49,350 bases of DNA, taken from Carboxylicivirga marina. GTDB lineage: Bacteria; Bacteroidota; Bacteroidia; Bacteroidales; Marinilabiliaceae. Location: NCBI RefSeq assembly GCF_016612505.1, contig NZ_JAENRR010000036.1:1-49350 (forward strand). The letters run 5' to 3'. A program made the translations under genes and the position numbers. Each line of letters starts with the position of its first letter. The first letter of the stretch is position 1. This document shows, piece after piece, positions 25,823-36,026 of the stretch. The notes beneath the pieces were generated by a model. The model searched no databases and was not told the DNA's origin. It saw only the letters and a program-made list of their open reading frames with translations.

Positions 25823-27037
25823 ATGAAAATACTGCATACGTCTGATTGGCATATTGGACAACGATTACATGGGAATGATAGAGAAGAGGAGTTTCAGCTT
25901 TTTTTTCATTGGCTTAAGGATTTAATTGAAGAGCAGCAATTCGATGTATTGCTCATATCGGGCGATGTATTTGATGTCGGTTTTCCATCAAACGGCGCGT
26001 TAAAGCAGTATTATCAGTTCCTCACTTCATTAATTGGAAGTTGCTGTAAGCAGATAATTATAACCGGTGGAAATCACGATTATATCAGCACTCTTGAAGC
26101 ACCATCAGATGTGCTTTCTGCCTTAAATATTCAAGTAATTGGGGGTGCTCGTGAGAATATTGAAGAAGAGCTGATTGAAATTAAAAGTAATGGTCAGCTA
26201 CAGGCCGTTGTGGCAGCAGTTCCATTTTTGCGTGACAAAGATATTCGCTTGATTAATGCTGGCGAATCCTATGAAGATAGCATCAAAGCCATTAATCAAG
26301 GTATTATTAAGCATTATCAAAGACTTGCCGAAGAAACAAAAGAGTACAATTGTCCTGTAATTGCCATGGGACATTTATATGTGCAAGGAGCAGGCTTATC
26401 AGAAAGCGAGCGTGATATTCACATTGGCAATCTCTCCGGATTAAGTGTTGATGCATTTCCTAAAGAGTTTGATTATTTGGCGTTAGGGCATATCCATCGT
26501 CCGCAAAAGTTAAATGCCGAGGGTACTGTTCGCTATTCAGGATCTCCTTTGCCACTTAGTTTTTCTGAACGAGCCGATAACAAGCAAATTATAGCTTTGG
26601 ATCTAGATCGGGATGGTATTAAACGTATTGAAGAGATCAAAGTGCCTGCTTTTCGGAAATTAATCAGTTTTAAAGGTTTGTTTGATGTTGTGGCTGATGA
26701 GTTAAAAGCTTATCAGGGGAAATCTGATTTGACAGATTGGGCCGAGGTAGCCATTGAAGAACTGGTGATGAATCCTGCCTTGCGAACCGACTTTGAATCC
26801 TTGATTGAGTCCATTAATCGCTCTGATAACGGATTGTTAGTTGTCAAACCAACCTTACGCTTTACTGGTGATGAAGTTTCTCAAGAAGAATCGCTTCAGA
26901 ATTCATTGGCCGATCTGCAAGTTGAAGATGTTTTTGACAATCTGCTCGAAAGCAAACATATTCTAAATAAGGATGAGGTATCAAAATCTTTTACTGAATT
27001 ATTAGATGCTTTTCATCATCAAACAGAAAATGAATAG
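25823..27037 (+). CDS. sbcD: Exonuclease SbcD (Mre11-type)
   Basis: The 404-residue protein has the calcineurin-like metallophosphoesterase motifs of SbcD: TSDWHIGQ (Asp8, His10), SGDVFDVG (Asp48), GGNHDY (Asn84, His85, Asp86), the MGHLYVQG segment and LALGHIHRPQ. These ligands hold two manganese ions. SbcD pairs with SbcC to cut DNA hairpins, cruciforms and protein-blocked ends. The start abuts the previous stop, and sbcC begins 4 nt after its own stop, so the three genes are one unit. Confidence 0.95.
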   Translation: MKILHTSDWHIGQRLHGNDREEEFQLFFHWLKDLIEEQQFDVLLISGDVFDVGFPSNGALKQYYQFLTSLIGSCCKQIIITGGNHDYISTLEAPSDVLSALNIQVIGGARENIEEELIEIKSNGQLQAVVAAVPFLRDKDIRLINAGESYEDSIKAINQGIIKHYQRLAEETKEYNCPVIAMGHLYVQGAGLSESERDIHIGNLSGLSVDAFPKEFDYLALGHIHRPQKLNAEGTVRYSGSPLPLSFSERADNKQIIALDLDRDGIKRIEEIKVPAFRKLISFKGLFDVVADELKAYQGKSDLTDWAEVAIEELVMNPALRTDFESLIESINRSDNGLLVVKPTLRFTGDEVSQEESLQNSLADLQVEDVFDNLLESKHILNKDEVSKSFTELLDAFHHQTENE

Positions 27038-27040
27038 TTT

Positions 27041-30000
27041 ATGAAATTACTCCAGCTTCGTATAAGAAACCTCAATTCTTTAAAGGGCGAACACAAGGTT
27101 GATTTCAGCGACGGACCATTGGCCGAAACAGGATTGTTTGCGATAACCGGCCCCACTGGAGCAGGTAAATCAACCATTTTAGATGCCATCACACTGGCGC
27201 TGTATAATCAAACACCAAGAAGCGGTTCAGTATCAAAGAATGACATTAACCGATTTGGGAGTATAATTACCCGAAATACCGATGAAGCATGGGCGCAACT
27301 CGATTTTGGGATAAATGATAACATCTATCGCTCACATTGGAGTATTTCGCGCAATCGAAATGGTAATTTGCGCGACTATTCATTGGAATTATCAAAACAA
27401 CAAACAGATGGAGCATTTGTGGCACTTGACCTTAAAAAGGGGGAAGTGCCCAAAGAAAATGCCCGGTTAATTGGTTTGAATTTCGACCAGTTCTTGCGTT
27501 CCATTTTATTATCCCAAGGTGATTTTGCCAGATTTCTAAAATCCAACGCTAATGAGCGCGGTGAACTTCTTGAGAAAATTACAGGAACAGACATTTATCG
27601 AAAACTCGGACGTGCCTGTTATGAACGACGGGGAGTTGAGCTAAAAAAACTGGAGCATCTAAAAATACAATTGGATGGTATAGAGCTATTGTCTGAAGAG
27701 GAATTATCTGCCATTGAAAAGGAGGTAAAGGAGCTAACAAATATTAATAAGCGAGAAGACGAACAGATTACGTCAATGCGTAAACAATTACTTGTAATAA
27801 CGGAACAAAAACGACTGTCATCTAATTTAATAAAGAATCAGAATGCAAAGCAACTTCTTGAGAAAGAACTTGCTGCTTTTGAGCCTGAATTAGAGAAGTT
27901 AAAACAGCACGAACAAGTGCTACCCATTAAAGCTGAAATATTAGCTGTTGTTCAGGTTCAGAAAAGCCTACGTGATAAGCAGCTTGATAATCAGCTCAAT
28001 GAAAAGCAATTGGCCGATAAAAAACTGGCGTTGCAAATACAGAAAAAGCAGCTGGAAGCATCGGAAAAGGACATTGTTTCGCACAAAGAGAAGGTGCAAA
28101 AAATGCAACCTGTAATTAAAGAAGTGCGGAATATTGATTCAGAGCTAAAGGTTGCCAAAAATGCCCGAAAAACACTTGAAGAGCAAAATGCGGCTCTTGG
28201 AAAACAGGTTAATGAAATTCATGCAGAGGTGGCACAAAAGGAAAAAGTGCTGCTGGAGTGCGAGAAAGAAATCATTCGCTTAAAAGTCGATCTGGAGAAA
28301 CATAAAACGATTGAAAAAGCTGGCGATCAAATACCACTGTTAAAGCAACAGGTTGAGGCGATGCAAACAGGGCAGCAGGCTCTTATTGGTCACGTGAAAC
28401 AGATGGAAGCGTCACCAACTCAAAAGAACTTGCTGGAATCAACGTACAATGCAGAAAAATATACCATACTAAAGGCTGCTGTTATGCAAAGTCGAATGTT
28501 TATTGATGAGAAGAAGCAGCTGTTGACTACCGAGGGTTCAGATATTGAGAACTTAAGAAAAAGGCATCAAAAACTTCAGGAACAAAGCCAGGTTGTTGAT
28601 CAAATCCATCTTGCCAGTAAGGAAAAAAATGCGATTGAGGATGAGAAGAACGGTTTAAGTAAAGAACGTGATGAGAGTAGTAAAGAGCTTGAAAAAGAGT
28701 TAGTAGCATTTGGAAATGTTAAAAAGGCTATTGAAATAAACAGTAAGCACATTCAGGAATTATCTATTCGACGTGAACGTGAACTGTTGGAAGCGAAATA
28801 TATTGATGCCCGACAATTGCTAAAGCCTGATGAAGAATGTCCCTTATGTGGATCGACGCAGCATCCCTATGTTGAAAATTACAAGGAGAAAGCCGATGAT
28901 GTAGATATTCAGCTAAAAACAAAGATTGAAAATCAGGATGATCTGATCATTAGAGAGAAATCATTGTTGAAGCAGGTTTCGGGATTAAATACCAGCATTG
29001 AAAGTGTAGGAAATCAGCTTAAGGTATTAGATATTAAATCAAAAGCATGTGCTAATGAAATAAAAAAGTTAATATCAGATAACTCAATTATATTTGAAGA
29101 TGCAAGTGTAGAAGCAGTGCTCACTTACCAAATGAAGCTTAAAGATGATTTGCAGAAACTATCAAAGCAAATTGTGATAAGTGAGCAATTAGAGCGGGCT
29201 ATCATTCGTAATAAAGAGTTTGAAATGTTAAGCTCCGAACTAAAGGCATTACTGCAGTTGGGGAACGAACTTGACGAGCAGTTTTTAAATTTGGGATTTG
29301 ATACAAAAAGCCAATCATATTCTGTAGTAGTCCAGAAGTTGGATGATAAATATAAAAACATCGTTCTGATTAAAGAGCGTTTGCTTGAAACTGAAAAGAA
29401 CCAGCTGACAACAAAGGAATCATGGAAAGAGTTAGGCAAGCAATTGAAAGTTGTTTTAAAGGATTTCGCCGAGCAAAGTGAAAAACTAAACGAGTTAAAA
29501 GAGGAGTTTGAAAGTAAAAGTTTTCACCGCAAATCATTATTAGGTGAAAAGCTTCCTGAAACTCTGGAGCAGGAGTTGTTGGTTGAAAAAGAATCGCTTG
29601 AAAAAATTTATAATGGTCAGTTAGTCAATGTAAAAGAGTTATCTACATTAATTAAAAGTTTATTAAATAGGCAAGGTGAGTTAGCTGAGTTGATCAAGCA
29701 AAGTAAGGAGCAATGGCTTAAAAAAGATGTTCAACTCAATGAAGTATTGAAAGAAAAGAAACTTTCATCAGGTGAACAGGCATTAAGTTATTTGTTGGAG
29801 GAGAATGTTGCGGAGAAAATTAGGAAAAGGCAATATGAACTGACTAAGCTCAAAACAGAATTAAGTCATTCATATACGGAGCTTAGCGATGCTCTGTTAA
29901 ATATCAAAGCAGACTTCGAAAAAATTGAAATTACCGAGGAGGAATTAAAGAAACTGCTAGAAAATAAAGCCTCTGAGCAAAAAGTACTTTTAGGTAAAAG

Positions 30001-30604
30001 AGGAAGTTTAATCGAAAAACTTGTCAACGATAAACGAAGTAAAGAGAAGCAAAAAGAGAAAGTGGCTGAGATTAATAATCAGCAGAAGGAATTTAACCGA
30101 TGGAACGAATTAAGTAGTTTGATTGGTGATGCAGCCGGTAATAAGTTCTCTCGTTTTGCTCAGGAACTAACTCTGCGACAGGTGCTTCATTTGGCCAATA
30201 AACATTTAAAATTACTCAGTGACCGTTATATTGTTAAGCATGTAAAAGATGATGGTTTGGATGAGCTATTTATTGTTGATACTTACCATGGAAATGCAGA
30301 AAGGTCGGTGAAAACCCTGTCAGGTGGCGAAAGTTTTTTAGTGAGTTTGTCACTGGCTTTGGGCTTGTCCGATTTGGCTGGGCAAAACACGATGATTGGC
30401 AGTCTGTTTATCGATGAGGGCTTTGGAACACTTGACCAAACAACTCTCGATGTGGCATTATCAGCATTGGAGAAACTGCAGAGTGAAACCAACAGAACCA
30501 TTGGCATTATAAGTCATGTGCCTGCACTAAAGGAGCGGGTAACCACACAAATTGAGCTTAAAAAAGATGCATCTGGTTATAGTACTTTAGAGCTTAGGAC
30601 TTAA
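27041..30604 (+). CDS. sbcC: SbcC ATPase (Rad50-type)
   Basis: This is a 1187-residue SMC-like ATPase. The N-terminal half-site has Walker A GPTGAGKST at residues 37-45. Long coiled coils (about 190-560 and 640-1030, rich in Glu, Lys, Gln and Leu) flank a zinc hook CPLC at 600-603. The C-terminal half-site has the ABC signature LSGGES near 1093-1098 and Walker B LFIDEGFGTLD (Asp1125, Glu1126). It dimerises through the hook and forms a complex with SbcD. Its last 11 nt overlap the end of the convergent patatin gene, and there is no terminator in the overlap. Confidence 0.97.
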   Translation: MKLLQLRIRNLNSLKGEHKVDFSDGPLAETGLFAITGPTGAGKSTILDAITLALYNQTPRSGSVSKNDINRFGSIITRNTDEAWAQLDFGINDNIYRSHWSISRNRNGNLRDYSLELSKQQTDGAFVALDLKKGEVPKENARLIGLNFDQFLRSILLSQGDFARFLKSNANERGELLEKITGTDIYRKLGRACYERRGVELKKLEHLKIQLDGIELLSEEELSAIEKEVKELTNINKREDEQITSMRKQLLVITEQKRLSSNLIKNQNAKQLLEKELAAFEPELEKLKQHEQVLPIKAEILAVVQVQKSLRDKQLDNQLNEKQLADKKLALQIQKKQLEASEKDIVSHKEKVQKMQPVIKEVRNIDSELKVAKNARKTLEEQNAALGKQVNEIHAEVAQKEKVLLECEKEIIRLKVDLEKHKTIEKAGDQIPLLKQQVEAMQTGQQALIGHVKQMEASPTQKNLLESTYNAEKYTILKAAVMQSRMFIDEKKQLLTTEGSDIENLRKRHQKLQEQSQVVDQIHLASKEKNAIEDEKNGLSKERDESSKELEKELVAFGNVKKAIEINSKHIQELSIRRERELLEAKYIDARQLLKPDEECPLCGSTQHPYVENYKEKADDVDIQLKTKIENQDDLIIREKSLLKQVSGLNTSIESVGNQLKVLDIKSKACANEIKKLISDNSIIFEDASVEAVLTYQMKLKDDLQKLSKQIVISEQLERAIIRNKEFEMLSSELKALLQLGNELDEQFLNLGFDTKSQSYSVVVQKLDDKYKNIVLIKERLLETEKNQLTTKESWKELGKQLKVVLKDFAEQSEKLNELKEEFESKSFHRKSLLGEKLPETLEQELLVEKESLEKIYNGQLVNVKELSTLIKSLLNRQGELAELIKQSKEQWLKKDVQLNEVLKEKKLSSGEQALSYLLEENVAEKIRKRQYELTKLKTELSHSYTELSDALLNIKADFEKIEITEEELKKLLENKASEQKVLLGKRGSLIEKLVNDKRSKEKQKEKVAEINNQQKEFNRWNELSSLIGDAAGNKFSRFAQELTLRQVLHLANKHLKLLSDRYIVKHVKDDGLDELFIVDTYHGNAERSVKTLSGGESFLVSLSLALGLSDLAGQNTMIGSLFIDEGFGTLDQTTLDVALSALEKLQSETNRTIGIISHVPALKERVTTQIELKKDASGYSTLELRT

Positions 30605-31439
30605 GGTCTTTTAAGAGTTCATCAGCTTTTTTGTAGCCTAATTCGATCTTTTCTTCAGCCCGATGGAAGTCAAGTGTGCCACAAGCATTGCGTTCAATCT
30701 CAATTAGATAATCTGGTGGATAAGCAGCTAGTTTTTGACGTGCAATGGTGTTTTGCATGGCATCAAATGCGCTGTCTGCAATCTCGTACATACCCGATTG
30801 ATTTCCTTTCGTAGCCTTCACTGACTTATTCAATAAACTGAATCCATTAGAAGGTTCAGTGGGTTTATGAACTAGTTTATCTGAAGCTGGTTTAGCGCCG
30901 AGATTAACCGCAATGATCAAGTCAGTATTGTCGCTAAAAACCGGTGCGATAGGTATGGGGTTTAATACACCACCATCGATTAATTCAACGCCATCAATAA
31001 CAATTGGGGTAAGAAATAGTGGCAATGAAATCGATGCCCTGATGGCGTCAAACAAATTCCCTTTGCTCAGCCATATCTCTTTTTCATTTTTTACATCAGC
31101 AGCAACGGCCGTGTATTTGATTGGTAATTCTTCAATGGTACAATCGCCCAGCATTTCCTTAAGTTTGTTGATAAGCTTGTCGCCTTTAATCAACCCGCTT
31201 ACGCCCCATGAGATGTCCATGTATGAGGCAATGTCAATGATATCAAGATTATCGACCCATTCCTCAAACTTATCCAATTGGTCCGATGCATAAATGCCTC
31301 CAATTACCGAACCAATGGAGCATCCCGAAATTGCCTTAATTTGATAGTTGTGTTCTTCCATCCAGCGAATAATACCTATATGAGCAAGACCTCTGGCACC
31401 ACCACTACCAAGCACGAGTGAAACTGTTTTTTGTTTCAT
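30594..31439 (-). CDS. Patatin-like phospholipase (RssA-like)
   Basis: The 281-residue protein shows the patatin catalytic set: an oxyanion loop GSGGARGLAHIG (residues 11-22), the nucleophile Ser41 in GCSIGSVIGG, and the dyad Asp155 in LIDGGVLNPIPI. The length and the short layout fit bacterial RssA-type lipid hydrolases with no added cyclic-nucleotide or membrane domain. It probably cleaves acyl esters of phospholipids; there is no signal peptide. The 3' end overlaps sbcC by 11 nt in antisense orientation. Confidence 0.9.
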   Translation of the reverse strand: MKQKTVSLVLGSGGARGLAHIGIIRWMEEHNYQIKAISGCSIGSVIGGIYASDQLDKFEEWVDNLDIIDIASYMDISWGVSGLIKGDKLINKLKEMLGDCTIEELPIKYTAVAADVKNEKEIWLSKGNLFDAIRASISLPLFLTPIVIDGVELIDGGVLNPIPIAPVFSDNTDLIIAVNLGAKPASDKLVHKPTEPSNGFSLLNKSVKATKGNQSGMYEIADSAFDAMQNTIARQKLAAYPPDYLIEIERNACGTLDFHRAEEKIELGYKKADELLKDLKS

Positions 31440-31846
31440 CAGAATAAATTATAAGATGATGTAAATCGATTATTAAGATAAGCACTATATCGATAAATGT
31501 TGGCAGAATTAAAACTTTTTAATTGTTATACGTATAGAAGGGAAGGACGAATTTAAGTATTGATATGACATTTGTTATAAGTACTCGTTTACCTATTTCA
31601 TTCGTCAGGTAAATAGGGGCTTTAGTCACATTTTTTTTGGACTTAGTGTCGAGAAATATATTTTCGCCCGCAATAAAGAAAGAAGAAGGTTACTTTGGGG
31701 AAGGTAATAAGCTTTGGACGATATACTCATTGGGATTAACAGTGTAAATCACATATGCTTTAAATGTATGATGATTGCTTTACAGTAGTTATACTGATGA
31801 GTTTACTATGCCGTTAATCTCCTGAAATCCTCCATAATAGTTTGTC
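31440..31846. other. Intergenic region upstream of the truncated TonB receptor
   Basis: This 407-bp gap has stops in all six frames and no recognisable gene or tRNA. Around 31640-31700 it looks like an original leader region (TTTTTTTGGACTTAGTG followed by TATATTTTCG and A-rich sequence), and a T8 tract is present at 31631-31638. The receptor frame is closed by TAG at 31838-31840, so no receptor 5' coding sequence is left here in frame. Confidence 0.5.
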
Positions 31847-33100
31847 TTGCCCACTGATAATGTTGATAATGAGCAAATCAACCTACAGGCAGAATATGAC
31901 TGGAATTTAGGTAAGGTTAGTATTCGTCCGGGTGTCAGTTATCAATCCATGTCATACGACGATACGGAGTATATTGCTGAAATAGGTAATGGTTACTTAA
32001 ATAAGGAGCGTACAATTGACATTTTGGCTGGTAGTGCGCGCGTTGATTATCGCCCAACCGATAAATTGCGATTTGTAGCTGCTTTGCGTGCAGAGCAATA
32101 CAACCATCCTGATGATATATATGCATCGTGGCAATTTGTAAGTTCGTATAAAATCAACGACAATAACATTATTAGAGCTGTTTATTCGCGAGCTAATCAA
32201 TCATCATTTTTGGTAAATACCTATTCGAATTATACCTGGAATGTTGCTAATATGCCATATCCGCGTGTGATGCAGTTCCATGGGGATCCAAATCATGATT
32301 TAAAAACCATGGACATGATTGAATTAGGTTACCGCACACGTCCGACTAAGAATTTGCTGATAGATATTGAGGCATTTTACAATGTGTCGGAAGGTTTTGG
32401 TGCATTAATGCCAACCTATACTGATTATGCTATTTATAACCCTCTGGATGTGATTATGGGGCAACCTGCAATTGCACGTCCTGATTCGATCAATATTCAG
32501 TATTTAAATCTTGAATTAAAATCGAAGCAGTTAGGTGCCAGTATCAGTATTGATTGGGTGATTAATGAAAAGTTAGTAGCTAATGGCCATTTAACTATTC
32601 AGCAGACGAAGTTGGATAATTATCAGCCATTAAACAGAAATGATATTGTGGGGCATCAGGCTGTTGAAGCCGGAACAAATGCACAGATAGAATTAGCTGC
32701 CTGGGGGCAGAAGCTGGTTAATGGTGAAATTACGCCTGGAGATGTACCAGCAATAATTAAGGGGACATCAACAAGCTGGCCCGCAACAATACACAACAAC
32801 TATGAGCACCAATCAACGCCATCTTATTTTGGAGGTTTGTCATTGACTTATCGTCCAATAAAGAAACTAGAGATTTTACCTCAGGCTTATTTCTATGGCG
32901 AGCAAGTGTTAGAGAATCAGTACAGTACTGAAGCAATTGAGGGTAAATTTTTACTTAATGCAAAAGTATCATATAAAGCCAATAGTAACCTTACTTTCTA
33001 TATTAATGGGCGCAATATCCTGAATATGGATGCAAGGGAATTTGCTTTTATGGATGAAATTCCGGGCATGGTGCTCGGCGGACTAAACTTTAAATTCTAA
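31847..33100 (+). pseudogene. TonB-dependent receptor, 5'-truncated (C-terminal barrel only)
   Basis: The 417-codon frame reads as the C-terminal half of a TonB-dependent outer-membrane receptor: barrel strands YDWNLGKVSIRPGVSYQS and DYRPTDKLRFVAALRAEQYN, then RAVYSRANQSSFLVNTYSN, MIELGYRTRPTKNLLIDIE, a late LTFYINGRNILNM and a C-terminal GGLNFKF with the final Phe. It lacks a signal peptide, a carboxypeptidase-like domain and the TonB-box plug, roughly 400-500 residues. The open frame begins with TTG codons right after a TAG stop, so it has no credible start. I call it a 5'-deleted remnant. The 3' end and its terminator are intact, so the loss may be recent. Confidence 0.75.
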
Positions 33101-33147
33101 CGAGAATTTAATCCTGTGAAATTCAGGAACACACACATCTTAATGTT

Positions 33148-33177
33148 AAAGCTGCTTCATTTGAAGCAGCTTTTTTT
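33148..33177 (+). terminator. Terminator after the TonB receptor remnant
   Basis: An 11-bp perfect stem (AAAGCTGCTTC / GAAGCAGCTTT) with an ATTT loop is followed by a T tract that runs to 33177. Confidence 0.9.
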
Positions 33178-33212
33178 ATTGAGCTCGAATTGTTGGTTCT
33201 TGATTTTAGGGC

Positions 33213-33253
33213 ATAAAAAAAACTGCCTTAAAATAGTTTTCAAGGCAGTTTTT
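33213..33253 (-). terminator. Terminator after queA
   Basis: A stem of at least 12 bp (AAAAACTGCCTT / AAGGCAGTTTTT, extended by AAAA/TTTT past a one-base bulge) lies 17 nt after the queA stop. On the minus strand it is followed by a T tract. Confidence 0.85.
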
Positions 33254-33270
33254 GATGATATATGATTTAA

Positions 33271-34320
33271 TTAGATAATCAACATGGCGTCACCATACGT
33301 TCCAAAGCGGTATTTTTCTTTAACAGCCACATCGTATGCTTCCATAATAAAATCGTAACCTCCGAAAGCAGCCGACATCATCATTAATGTGGATAATGGT
33401 AAGTGGAAGTTAGAAATCATTGAGTTGGCTACCTGAAATTCATAAGGAGGGAAAATAAACTTGTTAGTCCATCCTTCAAATGGTTTTACGTGACCAAAGG
33501 TTGAAACAGAGCTTTCTAATGTGCGCATCACCGTTGTACCAACTGCACAAACGCGTTTCTTACGATCTTTGCCCTGATTAATGATTTTAGTCGCATCTTC
33601 TGTAATAAAGATTTGCTCTGAATCCATTTTGTGTTTAGTCAAATCTTCCACATCAACCTGACGGAAGTTACCCAAACCTACATGCAATGTGATTTCAGAA
33701 AAATCGATGCCTTTTATTTCAAGGCGTTTCATTAGTTCGCGGCTAAAGTGCATGCCAGCTGTTGGCGCTGCTACAGCTCCTTCGTGCTTGGCATAAATAG
33801 TTTGGTAACGCTCTTTGTCTTCGGGCATTACCTCACGGTTAATGATTTTTGGTAGCGGCGTTTCACCCATTCCGTACAATGTTTCCTTAAATTCTTCATA
33901 AGAACCATCGTAAAGGAAGCGTAATGTACGACCACGAGAGGTAGTATTGTCAATCACTTCGGCTACTAAATTATCATCGTCGCCAAAATATAATTTGTTA
34001 CCAATACGAATTTTACGTGCCGGATCAACTAAAACATCCCATAAGCGTTGTTCGCGATTAAGCTCACGTAGCAAGAATACTTCAATCTCAGCACCTGTCT
34101 TTTCCTTGTTTCCATATAATCTGGCCGGAAATACCTTAGTATTGTTAAAAACCATTACGTCCTGGTCGTCGAAATATTCGATCACATCTTTAAAAATGCG
34201 ATGTTCAATTTCTTTGGTCTGTCTGTTTAAAACCATTAAACGTGACTCATCACGATTGTCGGCAGGATGCAGGGCAATTAGCTCTTCCGGTAAATTATAC
34301 TTAAACCTTGATAACTTCAT
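33271..34320 (-). CDS. queA: S-adenosylmethionine:tRNA ribosyltransferase-isomerase
   Basis: The 349-residue protein is QueA by its N-terminal [29 protein letters not shown], the [12 protein letters not shown] strand, [31 protein letters not shown] and [22 protein letters not shown]. It transfers the ribosyl part of SAM to preQ1 in tRNA to form epoxyqueuosine. The length is usual. It lies 154 bp after truB on the same strand and ends the ftsX-DUF3098-uppP-truB-queA run, an order that recurs in Bacteroidota. A terminator follows. Confidence 0.97.
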   Translation of the reverse strand: MKLSRFKYNLPEELIALHPADNRDESRLMVLNRQTKEIEHRIFKDVIEYFDDQDVMVFNNTKVFPARLYGNKEKTGAEIEVFLLRELNREQRLWDVLVDPARKIRIGNKLYFGDDDNLVAEVIDNTTSRGRTLRFLYDGSYEEFKETLYGMGETPLPKIINREVMPEDKERYQTIYAKHEGAVAAPTAGMHFSRELMKRLEIKGIDFSEITLHVGLGNFRQVDVEDLTKHKMDSEQIFITEDATKIINQGKDRKKRVCAVGTTVMRTLESSVSTFGHVKPFEGWTNKFIFPPYEFQVANSMISNFHLPLSTLMMMSAAFGGYDFIMEAYDVAVKEKYRFGTYGDAMLII

Positions 34321-34474
34321 ATATTGTTCGTTTTAACTAATTTGCTGTTGTACAAAACAAAGAAAATCACCTTGCGGCAGGGCAAGATGACCGATTTCTT
34401 TATAGTAGCTTGTTTATAACGTGATTAAAGTTAATAATTTGCGTTTAACAGGCGTACCTTATACGTGGCATTTT

Positions 34475-35188
34475 TTATTTTGTTGCAAAAGTAGCAAGAT
34501 TTTTTTCAAAATCCACAATTGAAAGGGATTCAGATAATTGATAAGGCCCTATTCGTGTACGAATTAAGCCGCTCAGATGTGCTCCCGAATCTAGTTCATA
34601 GCCCAAGTCGCGCGCCAGTGAACGAATGTAAGTACCCTTGCTACATGACACATCTAATTTGAGATTATTTTTATTCCATTCGATTAATGTGAGCTTGCTA
34701 ATCGTGATTTTGCGGGCTTTTAATTCTACTTCCTTTCCTTGTCGGGCCAAATCGTATGCTTTTCTGCCATTAACTTTAAGGGCCGAGAACATAGGCGGTA
34801 CCTGTTCAATTTCACCAGTTAAAGATTCAATTGCGGCATCCAGCATCTCTTGAGTGATGTGTTCTGTAGGAAAATGTTTATCCGGTTCAGTTTCCCGATC
34901 AAAAGAAGGTGTGGTGGCACCCAGGCTTACATCAGCCAGATACTGTTTATCCATGCCCAAAAACTGGTCGATCTGTTTGGTGCCCTTTCCGGTGCATACA
35001 ATAACCAGTCCGGTTGCTAATGGATCAAGTGTGCCTGCATGGCCTACTTTTATTTTCTTGATGCCTAAATAACGCTTTAAAGAGAAGCGAATTTTGTTAA
35101 CGATATCAAACGATGTCCATTCTAAAGGCTTGTTAATGAGGAGTACCTGTCCTTCACGAAATCGTTCTTCACTGTATTCAATCTTCAT
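34475..35188 (-). CDS. truB: tRNA pseudouridine(55) synthase TruB
   Basis: I chose the ATG at 35188 (237 residues) since it starts MKIEYSEERFREGQVLLINKP; a longer frame start at 35266 overlaps the end of uppP and adds 26 unlikely residues. Catalytic Asp55 lies in VGHAGTLDPLATGLVIV. Further motifs are KPLEWTSFDIVNKIR, QVPPMFSALKVNGRKAYDLAR and CSKGTYIRSLARDLGYEL. TruB makes pseudouridine 55 in the T loop of tRNAs. The protein lacks the extra C-terminal PUA-like domain of some longer homologues. It lies 29 nt after uppP. Confidence 0.96.
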   Translation of the reverse strand: MKIEYSEERFREGQVLLINKPLEWTSFDIVNKIRFSLKRYLGIKKIKVGHAGTLDPLATGLVIVCTGKGTKQIDQFLGMDKQYLADVSLGATTPSFDRETEPDKHFPTEHITQEMLDAAIESLTGEIEQVPPMFSALKVNGRKAYDLARQGKEVELKARKITISKLTLIEWNKNNLKLDVSCSKGTYIRSLARDLGYELDSGAHLSGLIRTRIGPYQLSESLSIVDFEKNLATFATK

Positions 35189-35217
35189 TGTTGTTGAGCA
35201 AAATAATGAATCGACAT

Positions 35218-36012
35218 TTAAAAATATAATTGATGTACGATGGCAATAAAACCAACGATGGCACAATAGATAGAGAAATAGGTTAATTTACTGTTCTTAA
35301 CCAGTTTAATCATCCAGGTGCAGGCAAAAAGGCCAGTAACAAAAGCTGCAATAAAACCAACAATAACTGGTATAGCTGGAGTTCCAACCGTGGTAAAATC
35401 GCTATCCATAAGGTCTTTGGCCATTTTTCCTAATATCAATGGTACCACCATTAAAAAAGAAAAGCGGGTTGCTTTGCGACGATCGATACCCATCAATACA
35501 CAGGTAGATATAGTAGCGCCAGAACGAGAAATGCCAGGTAAAATTGCCAAGGCTTGCGCTATTCCAATAACCAAAGCACTCGAAAAGGTAACGCCTTTCT
35601 TTGTTTTCTTAGCCTTATCAGCAAAAAATAACAAGCCTGAAGTGATAATCAGCATAAAGCCAACTAATAGGATTTGATTATCAAATAACATCTCCATTTC
35701 ACTGCTAAAAGCGATGCCAACAAAAGCTGCCGGAACCATCGAAATAATTATTTTTACTGAAAAGGCCGTTTGCTTATTCCACTTGAATTGAAACAGGCCG
35801 GTTAATATCTTCCATATTTCGCGACGGAAAACAACAATGGTGCTAATGGCTGTGGCGCCATGCAACATAACTGTCATAAACATGCTTTCTTCGGCAATGA
35901 CTTTATCGCCAAAAATAGCTTTGGCAATTTCGAGGTGTCCGCTGCTACTAACAGGCAAAAATTCAGTTAATCCCTGGATAATTCCAAGAATCAAAGCTTC
36001 TAAAACTCCCAT
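35218..36012 (-). CDS. uppP: Undecaprenyl-diphosphatase UppP (BacA)
   Basis: This 264-residue integral membrane protein has the two conserved BacA/UppP regions: GLTEFLPVSSSGHLEIAKAI near the N-terminus (Glu17, Ser22-24, His26) and LPGISRSGATISTCVLMGIDRRKATRFSF with Arg163. Eight or so hydrophobic segments are spread over its length. It removes a phosphate from undecaprenyl diphosphate so that the lipid carrier can be reused for peptidoglycan and surface glycans. It lies between DUF3098 (14-nt gap) and truB. Confidence 0.96.
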   Translation of the reverse strand: MGVLEALILGIIQGLTEFLPVSSSGHLEIAKAIFGDKVIAEESMFMTVMLHGATAISTIVVFRREIWKILTGLFQFKWNKQTAFSVKIIISMVPAAFVGIAFSSEMEMLFDNQILLVGFMLIITSGLLFFADKAKKTKKGVTFSSALVIGIAQALAILPGISRSGATISTCVLMGIDRRKATRFSFLMVVPLILGKMAKDLMDSDFTTVGTPAIPVIVGFIAAFVTGLFACTWMIKLVKNSKLTYFSIYCAIVGFIAIVHQLYF

Positions 36013-36026
36013 AAATCAGAATGTTA

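Noticed and set aside
31440-31846. A small RNA or tRNA in the gap before the TonB receptor remnant
   Set aside because: No cloverleaf, strong stem or terminator is visible in the stretch on either strand.
35189-35266. Longer N-terminus for TruB (start at 35266)
   Set aside because: The extra 26 residues are Cys/aromatic-rich, overlap the end of uppP and do not resemble TruB; the ATG at 35188 starts a normal TruB.
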